Of a stretch of 64,000 bases of DNA, positions 37,161 to 47,281 are shown piece by piece (the stretch's first letter is position 1; every line of letters starts with the position of its first letter). The stretch is from Pseudomonas laurylsulfatiphila. Lineage in GTDB: Bacteria > Pseudomonadota > Gammaproteobacteria > Pseudomonadales > Pseudomonadaceae. The notes below the pieces were generated by a model. That model worked only from the letters and a program-made list of their open reading frames with translations. It made no database searches and was not told the origin of the DNA. The stretch spans positions 62,001 through 126,000 of the forward strand of contig NZ_NIRS01000001.1 of the NCBI RefSeq assembly GCF_002934665.1. The letters are read 5' to 3'. Position numbers and translations under genes: made by a program.

Positions 37161-38066
37161 ATGACCCGCACCGCCAGAGTCACGGATCCTTCCTATGAGT
37201 TGATGGACGACCACAATGGCTTGTCCATCATCTACCGCCAGCATGGTTTTCCCTGCCCGCTGGTGCGCTGGCATTTTCACAAGGAATACGAGTTGCACCT
37301 GATCGTCGCCAGTTCCGGCAAGGTGTTCATTGGCGATTACATCGGTAACTTCTATCCGCAATCCCTGTTCCTGACTGGCCCCAACCTGCCCCACAACTGG
37401 ATCAGCCAGGTAGCCGAGGACGAAGTGGTGCCCAAGCGCGACATGCTGGTCAACTTCACCGACGAGTTGTTCGACAGCGGCTATCAAGTGTTCGCCGAGC
37501 TCAAGACCCTGGCACCCTTGCTGGAACGCGCGCAGTACGGCATCGAGTTTCGCAGCAAGCACACCATCGCCCAGGCCATGCAGTTGATGCAGCGCATTGC
37601 CGATACCAGCGGCATTACCCGGCTCGGGCACTTCTTTATCCTGCTCGAATTGCTCGCCGCCACCGACGACTACCAATTGCTCTCCGGCGCCACGACGCCG
37701 CAACTGGCCGACGAGAACAACATCGATCGCACCAACCGCGCAGTGGATTACATCTTCGCCCATTACGCCCGGGACTTGACGCTGGAGGAAGTCGCCGAAC
37801 ATCTGGGCATGAAGCCCACGTATTTCAGCCGCGTATTCAAGCAGGCCACCGGGCGCAATTTCATCGAATTCGTCAATCGCCTGCGCATCAGCAAGTCCTG
37901 CGAGTTGCTGGCCGATGGCGACAAACCGGTCACGGACGTGTGCTTCGAATCCGGCTTCAACAACATTTCCAACTTCAACCGGCGCTTCCAGCAGCTCAAG
38001 GGTATGACGCCTTCGCATTACCGGCGATTGGTGGTGCAGCGGTTGACCGAGCAGAATCTGAGCTGA
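37161..38066 (+). CDS. mtlR: AraC/XylS-family activator of the mannitol operon, MtlR
   Basis: Transcriptional activator expected to bind upstream of mtlE in response to polyols. From ATG 37161 it is 301 residues, the length I recall for P. fluorescens MtlR. An in-frame TTG at 37128 has a better ribosome-binding site (GGGGG) and cannot be excluded. The N-terminal half is a cupin-like sensor (RWHFHKEYELHLIVASSGKVFIGDYIG). The C-terminal half has the two helix-turn-helix motifs of AraC (LTLEEVAEHLGMKPTYFSRV and VTDVCFESGFNNISNFNRRF). It lies immediately before mtlE in the same direction, separated by a REP pair. Confidence 0.9.
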   Translation: MTRTARVTDPSYELMDDHNGLSIIYRQHGFPCPLVRWHFHKEYELHLIVASSGKVFIGDYIGNFYPQSLFLTGPNLPHNWISQVAEDEVVPKRDMLVNFTDELFDSGYQVFAELKTLAPLLERAQYGIEFRSKHTIAQAMQLMQRIADTSGITRLGHFFILLELLAATDDYQLLSGATTPQLADENNIDRTNRAVDYIFAHYARDLTLEEVAEHLGMKPTYFSRVFKQATGRNFIEFVNRLRISKSCELLADGDKPVTDVCFESGFNNISNFNRRFQQLKGMTPSHYRRLVVQRLTEQNLS

Positions 38067-38408
38067 CACCTCAATTCCCTGTGGGAGTTGGCTTGCCCGC
38101 GATAGCGGTCTCCCATCCAGCATTGTGGGTGACTGATACACCGCCATCGCGGGCAAGCCCGCTCCCACAGGTACAGCACCAAGCATTGAAACCTGTACAG
38201 ATTCAATGCCGCCCCATTGCTGAGAAGCCCTTCCCTGCGTCTACAGCCAAAAATTCCAGTGCAAAAAAGTATCAGTTGAAGTGCGATGGATGATTTGTCT
38301 CGCCCTCCAATGAAGGTTGTAATCAGTGCACATTCTTCCTGCCTTCGGAAGACACAAAAACAATAACTGTCCTTCTGTAACCCGCCGGGTGCAGAAAAGG
38401 AGTGCACG
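38067..38408 (+). promoter_or_regulatory. mtlR-mtlE intergenic region: REP pair, direct repeats and mtlE promoter area
   Basis: No ORF is supported. The left part is a REP pair (38080-38170). Further on, AGTGCAAAAAAGTAT (38258) and AGTGCGATGGATGAT (38280) form imperfect direct repeats exactly 22 bases apart, with another AGTGC at 38325; two-helical-turn direct repeats are typical binding sites for AraC-type activators such as MtlR. A small dyad TCTTCC-N7-GGAAGA (38334-38352) follows. AAGGAG precedes the mtlE ATG. Assignment of the direct repeats to MtlR is inference. Confidence 0.5.
38080..38170. repeat. REP pair
   Basis: CTGTGGGAGTTGGCTTGCCC at 38080 faces the inverted arm GGGCAAGCCCGCTCCCACAG ending at 38170, with about 29 bases between the arms. 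It lies 13 bases after the mtlR stop and may stabilise or terminate that transcript. Confidence 0.88.
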
Positions 38409-39719
38409 ATGCAACCTTCGGTAAAAGCCCTGCTTGCCCTCACCTGCATGACCCTCAGCAGCGTCAGCCTTGGCGCCCAGACCCTGACCATTGCCACCGT
38501 CAACAACAGCGACATGATCCGCATGCAAAAGCTCTCGAAAACCTTCGAGGCCGAGCACCCGGACATCAAGCTCAATTGGGTGGTGCTCGAAGAAAACGTC
38601 CTGCGCCAGCGCCTGACCACCGACATCGCCACCCAGGGCGGGCAATTCGACGTGCTGACCATCGGCATGTACGAAGCGGCACTCTGGGGCGCCAAGGGCT
38701 GGCTGGAGCCGATGAAGGATTTACCGGCCAGCTATGCCCTGGACGACGTGTTCCCGTCGGTGCGCGAAGGCCTGTCGGTCAAAGGCTCGCTGTACGCCCT
38801 GCCGTTCTACGCCGAAAGCTCGATCACCTATTACCGCACCGACCTGTTCAAGGACGCCGGCCTGAGCATGCCCGAGCGCCCGACCTGGGAGCAGATCGGT
38901 GAGTTCGCCGCCAAACTCAGCAAACCGGACCAGGAACAGTACGGCATCTGCCTGCGCGGCAAGGCCGGCTGGGGCGAGAACATGGCGCTGATCACCACCG
39001 TCGCCAACGCCTATGGCGCGCGCTGGTTCGACGAACAGTGGCAGCCGGAATTCAACGGGCCAGAGTGGAAGAATGCGCTGAACTTCTACGTCGATACCAT
39101 GAAGAAATCCGGTCCGCCGGGTGCATCGAGCAACGGTTTCAACGAAAACCTGGCGCTGTTCAACAGCGGCAAATGCGCGATCTGGGTCGATGCCAGCGTC
39201 GCCGGCTCGTTCGTGACCGACAAGACCCAGAGCAAGGTCGCCGATCACGTCGGTTTCACCTATGCGCCGCATCAGGTCACTGACAAGGGCTCGGCCTGGT
39301 TGTATTCCTGGGCGCTGGCCATTCCGACCAGTTCCAAGGCCAAGGACGCGGCGAAAACCTTCAGCGCCTGGGCCACCTCCCGGGAATACAGCGCACTGGT
39401 CGCGGAAAAAGACGGCATCGCCAACGTGCCGCCGGGCACCCGGGCCTCAACCTACAGCGAGGCATACATGAGTGCCGCGCCGTTCGCCAGGGTTACGCTC
39501 GAATCGCTCAAGGCCGCTGACCCGGGCAAGCCGACGCTGAAACCGGTGCCTTTTATCGGCATCCAGTTGGTGACCATTCCCGAGTTCCAGGGCATTGGTA
39601 CCCAGGTCGGCAAATCCTTCTCGGCGGCGCTGATCGGCCAGACCACGGTCGACCAGGCATTGGCGGCGGCCCAGCAAACCACCGAGCGCGAAATGAAGCG
39701 CGCCGGGTATCCCAAGTAA
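38409..39719 (+). CDS. mtlE: Polyol ABC transporter substrate-binding protein MtlE
   Basis: Periplasmic solute-binding protein for mannitol, sorbitol or arabitol, of the bacterial extracellular solute-binding family 1. 436 residues with a signal peptide (LLALTCMTLSSVSLGAQ, cleavage near residue 23). A two-lobed binding protein follows, including a hinge region around LYALPFYAESSITYYRTDLF. AAGGAG is eight bases before the ATG. First gene of the mtlEFGKDYZ operon; a REP pair directly after it may raise its expression relative to the permeases. Confidence 0.92.
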   Translation: MQPSVKALLALTCMTLSSVSLGAQTLTIATVNNSDMIRMQKLSKTFEAEHPDIKLNWVVLEENVLRQRLTTDIATQGGQFDVLTIGMYEAALWGAKGWLEPMKDLPASYALDDVFPSVREGLSVKGSLYALPFYAESSITYYRTDLFKDAGLSMPERPTWEQIGEFAAKLSKPDQEQYGICLRGKAGWGENMALITTVANAYGARWFDEQWQPEFNGPEWKNALNFYVDTMKKSGPPGASSNGFNENLALFNSGKCAIWVDASVAGSFVTDKTQSKVADHVGFTYAPHQVTDKGSAWLYSWALAIPTSSKAKDAAKTFSAWATSREYSALVAEKDGIANVPPGTRASTYSEAYMSAAPFARVTLESLKAADPGKPTLKPVPFIGIQLVTIPEFQGIGTQVGKSFSAALIGQTTVDQALAAAQQTTEREMKRAGYPK

Positions 39720-39740
39720 CCCAAAGCCCGCTCTCGCCTT

Positions 39741-39833
39741 CTGTGGGAGCGAGCCTGCTCGCGAAGAGGCCGGTACAGCCAACGCATTTTCGTGACTCAA
39801 ACATCGCATTCGCGAGCAGGCTCGCTCCCACAG
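39741..39833. repeat. REP pair between mtlE and mtlF
   Basis: CTGTGGGAGCGAGCCTGCTC (39741) and its inverted arm GAGCAGGCTCGCTCCCACAG (to 39833), nearly perfect complements, can fold into a long hairpin inside the operon transcript. Position is the same as the well-known REP between binding-protein and permease genes in enteric maltose operons. Confidence 0.9.
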
Positions 39834-39870
39834 GTGATCTTCATTGCCTGTCCCCAATCGGTTTAACGCC

Positions 39871-40797
39871 ATGAATACATCAACTGCCAAAGCTCACCTG
39901 GACATTGCCCTACCCCTGCGCAAAAGCCGCGGGGCCAATCCCGGCTGGTTTCTGGTCAGCCCTTCGGTGGCACTGCTGCTGTTGTGGATGATCGTACCGC
40001 TGGGCATGACCCTCTACTTCTCGACGATTCGCTACAACCTGCTCGACCCCGGCGAGAACGCGTTCGTCGGGCTGGAGAACTTCACCTACTTCCTCACCGA
40101 TTCAGGCTTCCTGCCCGGCGCCACCAACACCCTGTTGCTGGTGGGCAGCGTGCTGTTGATCAGCGTGGTGTTCGGTGTGCTGATCAGTGCACTGCTGGAG
40201 GCCAGTGAGTTTTTCGGTCGCGGCATCGTGCGGGTCATGCTGATCTCGCCTTTTTTCATCATGCCCACGGTCGGCGCGCTGATCTGGAAGAACCTGATCT
40301 TCCACCCGGTGTCGGGGATTCTCGCCTACGTCTGGAAACTGTTCGGCGCACAACCGGTGGACTGGCTGGCGCACTACCCGCTGCTGTCGATCATCATCAT
40401 TGTCTCGTGGCAATGGCTGCCGTTCGCCATCCTGATCCTGATGACCGCCATGCAGTCCCTCGACCAGGAACAGAAAGAAGCCGCACGCCTGGACGGTGCC
40501 GGCCCCATCGCGATCTTCTGGCACCTGACCCTGCCGCACCTGGCAAGACCGATTGCGGTGGTGGTGATGATCGAAACCATCTTCCTGCTCTCGGTGTTCG
40601 CCGAAATCTTCACCACCACCAACGGCGGCCCCGGCTACGCCTCGACCAACCTCGCCTACCTGATCTACAACCAGGCGCTGGTGCAGTTCGATGTCGGCAT
40701 GGCCTCGGCGGGCGGCTTGATCGCGGTGGTCATTGCCAACATCGCGGCGATCATTCTGGTGCGGATGATCGGCAAAAACCTGACCGACAAAGCCTGA
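39871..40797 (+). CDS. mtlF: Polyol ABC transporter permease MtlF
   Basis: Inner-membrane permease of the mannitol ABC importer, MalF type. I use ATG 39871 (308 residues); a TTG at 39844 with AGGTGA six bases upstream would add nine residues. Six transmembrane segments are visible, starting with VALLLLWMIVPLGMTLYF. The EAA loop that contacts the ATPase reads EQKEAARLDGAGPIAIFWHLTLP. The gene follows mtlE after the REP pair and is eight bases before mtlG. Confidence 0.92.
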   Translation: MNTSTAKAHLDIALPLRKSRGANPGWFLVSPSVALLLLWMIVPLGMTLYFSTIRYNLLDPGENAFVGLENFTYFLTDSGFLPGATNTLLLVGSVLLISVVFGVLISALLEASEFFGRGIVRVMLISPFFIMPTVGALIWKNLIFHPVSGILAYVWKLFGAQPVDWLAHYPLLSIIIIVSWQWLPFAILILMTAMQSLDQEQKEAARLDGAGPIAIFWHLTLPHLARPIAVVVMIETIFLLSVFAEIFTTTNGGPGYASTNLAYLIYNQALVQFDVGMASAGGLIAVVIANIAAIILVRMIGKNLTDKA

Positions 40798-40805
40798 GGC
40801 CTGCC

Positions 40806-41636
<831 letters not shown>

Positions 41637-41666
41637 AGCCCCCGGATTCCTGACTCAATGCGAAAC

Positions 41667-41767
41667 CTGTAGGAGCGAGCCTGCTCGCGATGGACGTGAA
41701 CGATAACGTTGGCTGACTGGAAGAGCGCGTCGCCTGAACGCTCATCGCGAGCAGGCTCGCTCCTACA
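41667..41767. repeat. REP pair between mtlG and mtlK
   Basis: CTGTAGGAGCGAGCCTGCTC (41667) and the inverted arm GAGCAGGCTCGCTCCTACA (to 41767) bracket about 50 bases that are not conserved with the other copies. It is the second arms-inward REP pair in the operon. Confidence 0.9.
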
Positions 41768-41803
41768 AAAAGCCTGAATATATACAAACGGAGGCCCACC
41801 ACC

Positions 41804-42907
41804 ATGGCCAACCTGAAAATCAAGAATCTGCAAAAAGGCTTCGAAGGTTTTTCCATCATCAAGGGCATCGACCTCGAAGTGAACGACAAGGAATTCGTGG
41901 TCTTCGTCGGCCCGTCGGGCTGCGGCAAATCCACGCTGCTGCGCCTGATCGCCGGGCTCGAAGAAGTCAGCGGCGGCACCATCGAACTCGATGGCCGCGA
42001 CATCACCGAAGTGAGCCCGGCCAAGCGCGACCTGGCGATGGTGTTCCAGACCTACGCCCTGTACCCGCACATGAGCGTGCGCAAGAACATGTCGTTCGCC
42101 CTTGACCTGGCGGGCGTAGCGAAAGCCGAAGTGGAGAAAAAGGTCAGCGAAGCGGCGCGCATCCTCGAACTGGGGCCGATGCTGGAGCGCAAGCCCAAGC
42201 AGCTGTCCGGCGGCCAGCGCCAGCGCGTGGCGATTGGCCGGGCGATCGTGCGCAATCCGAAAATCTTCCTGTTCGACGAACCGCTGTCCAACCTCGACGC
42301 CGCCCTGCGCGTGCAGATGCGCCTGGAATTGCTGCGCCTGCACAAAGACCTGCAAGCGACGATGATCTACGTCACCCACGATCAGGTCGAAGCCATGACC
42401 ATGGCCGACAAAGTCGTCGTACTCAATGGCGGCAAGATCGAGCAAGTCGGCACGCCGCTGGATCTCTATCACCAGCCCGCCAACCTGTTCGTCGCCGGTT
42501 TCCTGGGCACGCCGAAAATGGGCTTCCTCAAGGGCAAGGTCACCCGCGTCGACAGCCAGGGCTGCGAAGTGCAACTGGACGCCGGAACCCGCATCAGCCT
42601 GCCCTTGAGCGGATCCCGTCTGAGTGTCGGCAGCGCAGTGACCCTGGGCATTCGACCGGAGCATCTGGAACTGGCCAAACCGGGCGACTGCGCCTTGCAG
42701 GTCACCGCCGATGTCAGCGAACGCCTGGGCAGCGATACGTTCTGCCACGTTCGGACTTCCTCCGGCGAAGCCCTGACCATGCGCGTTCTCGGCGACCTGG
42801 CCAGCCGCTACGGCGAAACCCTGAGCCTGCACCTGGACGCGCAACACTGCCATTTATTCGATGCCGACGGCATGGCGTTGACCCGCCCGTTGCGCGTTGC
42901 TGCCTGA
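41804..42907 (+). CDS. mtlK: Polyol ABC transporter ATP-binding protein MtlK
   Basis: ATPase subunit (MalK/UgpC type), 367 residues; GGAGG is nine bases before ATG 41804. Walker A is GPSGCGKST, the Q-loop is in [12 protein letters not shown], the ABC signature is [15 protein letters not shown], Walker B is [12 protein letters not shown] and the switch His is in VTHDQ. A C-terminal TOBE/OB region follows from about residue 240 ([10 protein letters not shown]). It energises MtlFG. mtlD starts 16 bases downstream. Confidence 0.93.
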   Translation: MANLKIKNLQKGFEGFSIIKGIDLEVNDKEFVVFVGPSGCGKSTLLRLIAGLEEVSGGTIELDGRDITEVSPAKRDLAMVFQTYALYPHMSVRKNMSFALDLAGVAKAEVEKKVSEAARILELGPMLERKPKQLSGGQRQRVAIGRAIVRNPKIFLFDEPLSNLDAALRVQMRLELLRLHKDLQATMIYVTHDQVEAMTMADKVVVLNGGKIEQVGTPLDLYHQPANLFVAGFLGTPKMGFLKGKVTRVDSQGCEVQLDAGTRISLPLSGSRLSVGSAVTLGIRPEHLELAKPGDCALQVTADVSERLGSDTFCHVRTSSGEALTMRVLGDLASRYGETLSLHLDAQHCHLFDADGMALTRPLRVAA

Positions 42908-42923
42908 TCCCAGAGAGACTGTG

Positions 42924-44396
42924 ATGAAACTCAATAAACAGAACCTCAACCGCCTCGCACCCGGAGTGGCCCTGCCCGCCTACGCGCTGGGCGATACCCG
43001 TCAAGGCATTGCGCACATCGGCGTCGGCGGTTTCCATCGCGCCCATCAGGCGTTTTACACCGATGCGCTGATGAACACCGGAGAAGGCCTGGACTGGGCC
43101 ATTTGTGGCGTCGGCCTGCGTGCCGAGGACCGTCGCGCCCGTGACGATCTCAAGGACCAGGACTACCTGTTCACCCTGTTCGAGCTCGGCGACGGCGACG
43201 ACACCGAAGTGCGGGTGATCGGGGCCATCCGCGACATGCTGCTGGCCGAAGACGACACCCGGGCGTTGATCGATAAACTGGCCAGCCCCGAGATCCGCAT
43301 CGTCTCGCTGACCATCACCGAAGGCGGTTACTGCATTGACGACAGCACCGGTGAGTTCATGGCGCACTTGCCGCAGATCCAGCATGACCTCGCGCACCCC
43401 GACACGCCAACGACCGTGTTCGGCTTGCTCTGTGCCGCACTGGCCAGACGCCGCGCCGCCGGTACAGCGGCCTTCACCCTGATGTCCTGCGATAACCTGC
43501 CGCACAATGGCGCCGTCACCCGCAAGGCCCTGCTGGCCTTCGCCGCCTTGCACGACAGCCCACTGCGCGACTGGATCGACGCCAACGTCAGTTTCCCCAA
43601 CGCCATGGTCGACCGCATCACGCCGATGACCAGCACCTCGCACCGTCTGCAACTGGCGGACCAGCACGGGGTGGACGATGCCTGGCCGGTGGTCTGCGAA
43701 CCCTTTGTGCAATGGGTACTGGAAGACAAGTTCGTCAATGGTCGCCCGGCCTGGGAAAAGGTCGGCGTGCAATTCACCGACGACGTCACGCCCTACGAAG
43801 ACATGAAGATCAAGCTGCTCAACGGCAGCCATCTGGCGCTGACCTACCTGGGATTCCTGAAGGGTTACCGTTTCGTCCACGAAACCATGAACGACCCGCT
43901 CTTCGTGCGCTATATGCGCGCCTACATGGACCTGGACGTGACGCCGCAACTGGCCTCGGTGCCGGGAATCGACCTGACCGGGTACAAAAACACCCTGGTG
44001 GCGCGCTTCTCCAATCAGGCCATTGCCGACCAACTTGAACGGGTGTGTTCGGACGGCTCTTCGAAGTTTCCGAAATTCACCGTGCCGACCATCAACCGCC
44101 TGATCGCTGATGGCCGCGAGACCAAACGCGCGGCGTTGGTGGTGGCGGCGTGGGCCTTGTACCTGAAGGGCGTGGATGAACATGGCGACACGTACAGCAT
44201 TCCCGATCCTCGTGCCGAGTTCTGCCAGGCACTGGTGGCCGATGACGTGCTGATCACCCAGCGCTTGCTGGCGGTCGAGGAGATATTTGGTACGGCGATA
44301 CCCCGCTCGGCGGAGTTTGTCGCGGCGTTCGAGTGGTGCTGCAACAGTTTGCGCGAGGTGGGGGTGTCGCGGACGCTGGAGCGGGTGTTGGCGTAA
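42924..44396 (+). CDS. mtlD: Mannitol 2-dehydrogenase MtlD
   Basis: NAD-dependent long-chain polyol dehydrogenase oxidising D-mannitol to D-fructose (also D-arabitol and D-sorbitol in the P. fluorescens enzyme). With ATG 42924 it is 490 residues. The catalytic residues fall exactly at the published positions of the P. fluorescens enzyme: Lys295, Asn300 and His303 in DMKIKLLNGSH. The N-terminal nucleotide-binding segment is IGVGGFHRAHQ. AGAGAG precedes the start. It follows mtlK and precedes the kinase genes. Confidence 0.95.
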   Translation: MKLNKQNLNRLAPGVALPAYALGDTRQGIAHIGVGGFHRAHQAFYTDALMNTGEGLDWAICGVGLRAEDRRARDDLKDQDYLFTLFELGDGDDTEVRVIGAIRDMLLAEDDTRALIDKLASPEIRIVSLTITEGGYCIDDSTGEFMAHLPQIQHDLAHPDTPTTVFGLLCAALARRRAAGTAAFTLMSCDNLPHNGAVTRKALLAFAALHDSPLRDWIDANVSFPNAMVDRITPMTSTSHRLQLADQHGVDDAWPVVCEPFVQWVLEDKFVNGRPAWEKVGVQFTDDVTPYEDMKIKLLNGSHLALTYLGFLKGYRFVHETMNDPLFVRYMRAYMDLDVTPQLASVPGIDLTGYKNTLVARFSNQAIADQLERVCSDGSSKFPKFTVPTINRLIADGRETKRAALVVAAWALYLKGVDEHGDTYSIPDPRAEFCQALVADDVLITQRLLAVEEIFGTAIPRSAEFVAAFEWCCNSLREVGVSRTLERVLA

Positions 44397-44420
44397 GGAC
44401 GGTGGCGTGACAACTGCCGT

Positions 44421-44517
44421 CTTCGCGAGCAGGCTCGCTCCCACATTGGATATCCGTCGAGCACAACATGTGTGTCCACTGAAGATCTCCTGTGGGAGCG
44501 AGCCTGCTCGCGATGAG
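44421..44517. repeat. REP pair (outward orientation) between mtlD and mtlY
   Basis: GAGCAGGCTCGCTCCCACA (ending about 44445) comes first and TGTGGGAGCGAGCCTGCTCG (44491 onward) second, the reverse arrangement of the pairs after mtlE and mtlG. The two units are still complementary to each other. Confidence 0.88.
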
Positions 44518-44543
44518 GGTTTACTGATATCGAAGGATCTTGC

Positions 44544-46040
44544 ATGCCAAACCAACAACTCTTCCTCGGCATCGACTGCGGCACCCAGGGCACCAAGGCC
44601 ATCATCCTCGACGCAGTCAGTGGTGAAGTGCTCGGCCAGGGCGCGGCCAGCCATAGCCTGATCAGCGCGGCCAATGGCCGCCGCGAACAGGATACCCGTC
44701 AGTGGCTGGAAGCCTTCGCCACGGCCACCCGCCGCGCGTTGCTCGCGGCCAGGGTCGATGGCCAGTCGATCCTCGGCATTGGCGTGTCCGGCCAGCAGCA
44801 TGGCCTGGTGCTGCTTGACGAACAGGGCCAGGTGCTGCGTCCGGCCAAGCTCTGGTGCGACACCGAAACCACGCCGGAGAATGACCGTCTCCTGGCCCAC
44901 CTGGGCGGCGAAAAGGCTTCGCTGGAACGCCTTGGCGTGGTCATCGCGCCGGGCTATACCCTGTCCAAACTGCTCTGGACCAAAGAGCAGCATCCCGAGG
45001 TGTTTTCCCGGATCGCCCGTATCCTGCTGCCCCACGACTACCTCAACCATTGGCTCACCGGCCGCAGTTGCAGCGAATACGGTGATGCCTCGGGCACCGG
45101 GTACTTCAATGTGCGTACTCGGCAGTGGGATGTGCAGTTGTTGCGCGACATAGACCCCAGCGGACGCCTGCAAGCCGCGCTACCCGAGCTGATCGACGCG
45201 CACCAGGCGGTCGGCACGATTCTGCCGGGGATTGCCGAGCACCTGGGCATCAATCCGCGGGCACAGGTGTCCAGTGGCGGCGGCGACAACATGATGGGGG
45301 CCATCGGCACCGGCAATATCCAGCCCGGTGCAATCACCATGAGCCTCGGCTCGTCAGGCACGGTGTACGCCTATGCCGATCAGCCGAACATCGCCCCGGA
45401 TTCCGCAGTCGCCACCTTCTGTTCTTCCAGTGGCGGCTGGCTTCCATTGATCTGCACCATGAACCTGACCAATGCCACCGGCCTGATTCGCGACCTGCTG
45501 GACCTCGACATCGATCAGTTCAACGCACTGGTTGCCGAAGCGCCCATCGGTGCCGAAGGCGTGAGCATGTTGCCGTTCTTCAACGGCGAGCGGGTGCCCG
45601 CCCTGCCCCATGCCAGCGGCAGCCTGTCGGGCCTGACCACGAGCAACCTGACCCGGGCCAACCTGTGCCGCGCGGTCGTCGAAGGCACGACGTTCGGTTT
45701 GCGCTACGGACTGGACCTGCTACGCCACAATGGCTTACAAAGCCGCAGCATTCGGCTGATCGGTGGTGGTTCGAAAAGCGCGGTGTGGCGGCAGATCGTC
45801 GCCGATACCATGAATACCCCCGTGATCTGCACTGAACAAAGCGAGGCCGCGGCCGTGGGTGCGGCGATCCAGGCGGCCTGGTGCGTATCCCGGGCAAACG
45901 GAAACGAACTCAGCCTGGCGGACTTGTGCGAGCGCTGCGTGAAACTCGACCCGACCGGTGAAACCCTCCCGGTCGCCGACAATGTACGAGCCAGTCAGCA
46001 GGCTTATGAACGCTATCGACAGCATGTCGCAACCCTTTGA
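44544..46040 (+). CDS. mtlY: Xylulokinase MtlY
   Basis: FGGY-family sugar kinase, 498 residues, expected to phosphorylate D-xylulose formed from D-arabitol. N-terminal FGGY signature LFLGIDCGTQGTKAI; substrate region GVSGQQHGLVLLDEQG; ATP-binding C-terminal part with SLGSSGTVYAYAD and RLIGGGSKSAVWRQI. AAGGA is seven bases before the ATG. It follows a REP pair and is 13 bases before mtlZ. Confidence 0.92.
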   Translation: MPNQQLFLGIDCGTQGTKAIILDAVSGEVLGQGAASHSLISAANGRREQDTRQWLEAFATATRRALLAARVDGQSILGIGVSGQQHGLVLLDEQGQVLRPAKLWCDTETTPENDRLLAHLGGEKASLERLGVVIAPGYTLSKLLWTKEQHPEVFSRIARILLPHDYLNHWLTGRSCSEYGDASGTGYFNVRTRQWDVQLLRDIDPSGRLQAALPELIDAHQAVGTILPGIAEHLGINPRAQVSSGGGDNMMGAIGTGNIQPGAITMSLGSSGTVYAYADQPNIAPDSAVATFCSSSGGWLPLICTMNLTNATGLIRDLLDLDIDQFNALVAEAPIGAEGVSMLPFFNGERVPALPHASGSLSGLTTSNLTRANLCRAVVEGTTFGLRYGLDLLRHNGLQSRSIRLIGGGSKSAVWRQIVADTMNTPVICTEQSEAAAVGAAIQAAWCVSRANGNELSLADLCERCVKLDPTGETLPVADNVRASQQAYERYRQHVATL

Positions 46041-46053
46041 AGAGTGAACAACT

Positions 46054-46998
46054 ATGTACCTGGTGTGTGGCGAAGCGCTGTTCGATTTTTTCAGTGAAGA
46101 CGACGCCGGCGGTCTGGCGTCCAAAGTGAATTTCAAAGCCATCGCCGGTGGCTCGCCGTTCAACGTGGCCGTGGGATTGCGCCGGTTGGGCGTGGATTCG
46201 GCGCTGTTGGCCGGGTTGTCCACCGACTACCTGGGCCGGCGCCTGTTGCAGGTGCTGCAGGATGAAGGTGTACGCCAGGACTTCCTGCTGGATTTCGCCG
46301 CGCCGACCACCCTGGCGATGGTCGCCGTGGGCGCCAATGGCTCGCCGCAATACAGCTTCCGTGGCGAAGGCTGCGCCGATCGACAGTTGAAACCGGAGCA
46401 CCTGCCGGCACTCGGGCCTGAAGTGCGCGGCCTGCATATCGGATCGTTTTCCCTGGTGGTGCAGCCGATTGCCGACACCCTGTTGGCATTGGTGCGCCGG
46501 GAAAGCGGCAAACGCCTGATCAGCCTCGACCCGAACGTGCGCCTGAACCCGGAACCGGACATTGAACGGTGGCGTAAACGGATCGCAACCCTGGTGGAAT
46601 TGGCCGACCTGATCAAGGTCAGCGACGAGGACCTGCATCTGTTGTACCCAGGCCAGGATCCGGCGCAAGTGATCGAGGGCTGGATGCGGCATCGCTGCCA
46701 GCTGGTGTTCCTGACCCGGGGCGGCGAAGGCGCGACCGTGTTCAGCCGGGCTCACGGCTCGTGGTCGGCTCTGGCTTGCGCGGTAAAAATCGCCGACACC
46801 GTGGGCGCAGGGGATACCTTTCAGGCGGCGTTGATTGCCTGGTTGACCGAGCATCGCCTGGATTCGGTGGAGGGTGTGAAACAACTTGGCCGCGAGCAGA
46901 TTGACGGCATGCTGAAGTTCGCGGTGCAGGCGGCGGCATTGACGTGCAGCAAGACCGGGCCGGATCTGCCTTATCGGGAGCAGTTGGATTTGCGCTGA
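46054..46998 (+). CDS. mtlZ: Fructokinase MtlZ
   Basis: PfkB/ribokinase-family kinase, 314 residues, phosphorylating the fructose made by MtlD. N-terminal sugar-binding motif GGSPFNVAVGLRRLG; C-terminal PfkB signature DTVGAGDTFQAAL containing the catalytic Asp. The last gene of the mtl operon; REP sequence follows from 47011. Confidence 0.92.
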   Translation: MYLVCGEALFDFFSEDDAGGLASKVNFKAIAGGSPFNVAVGLRRLGVDSALLAGLSTDYLGRRLLQVLQDEGVRQDFLLDFAAPTTLAMVAVGANGSPQYSFRGEGCADRQLKPEHLPALGPEVRGLHIGSFSLVVQPIADTLLALVRRESGKRLISLDPNVRLNPEPDIERWRKRIATLVELADLIKVSDEDLHLLYPGQDPAQVIEGWMRHRCQLVFLTRGGEGATVFSRAHGSWSALACAVKIADTVGAGDTFQAALIAWLTEHRLDSVEGVKQLGREQIDGMLKFAVQAAALTCSKTGPDLPYREQLDLR

Positions 46999-47010
46999 AT
47001 TCGAGGGCCT

Positions 47011-47098
47011 CTTCGCGAGCAGGCTCGCTCCCACAGGGTTCCGGGTTGTTCATGACATTTGTGTCGACACTTGGGCAATGCGAGCCTGCTCGCGATGG
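47011..47098. repeat. Degenerate REP pair after mtlZ
   Basis: Intact unit CTTCGCGAGCAGGCTCGCTC with CCACAGGG (47011-47038) and a second unit lacking its GTGGGA start, GGGCAATGCGAGCCTGCTCG (47073 onward, to 47098). Same outward arrangement as the mtlD-mtlY pair. Confidence 0.82.
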
Positions 47099-47167
47099 TC
47101 TTAACTGATACGCAGGATCGCGCCTTCGCGACAGGCGGCGTTCAGCCGGGTTAACCCTCGTTTAACC

Positions 47168-47196
47168 GTGCGGTCCAACACTTCACTGGACCGCAC
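47168..47196. promoter_or_regulatory. Perfect 10-bp inverted repeat upstream of DUF2790 gene
   Basis: GTGCGGTCCA (47168-47177) and TGGACCGCAC (47187-47196) with a 9-base loop, 86 bases before the ATG at 47282. No T run follows. It is either an operator or an mRNA hairpin in the leader of the DUF2790 gene. Just upstream, GGTTAACCCTCGTTTAACC repeats a TTAACC motif. Confidence 0.45.
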
Positions 47197-47281
47197 GCCC
47201 TCAGACTGTTCTGACGCCCGGTGCGGCAGGTTCGACAAGCCACACATCGAACTGACTTCCCGTACGCACTGGAGATCGCTG

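Noticed and set aside
42714..45173. 819-residue minus-strand open frame across mtlK-mtlD-mtlY
   Set aside because: It is the antisense of three clearly recognised genes in high-GC DNA; it crosses gene boundaries and a REP pair and has no recognisable domain.
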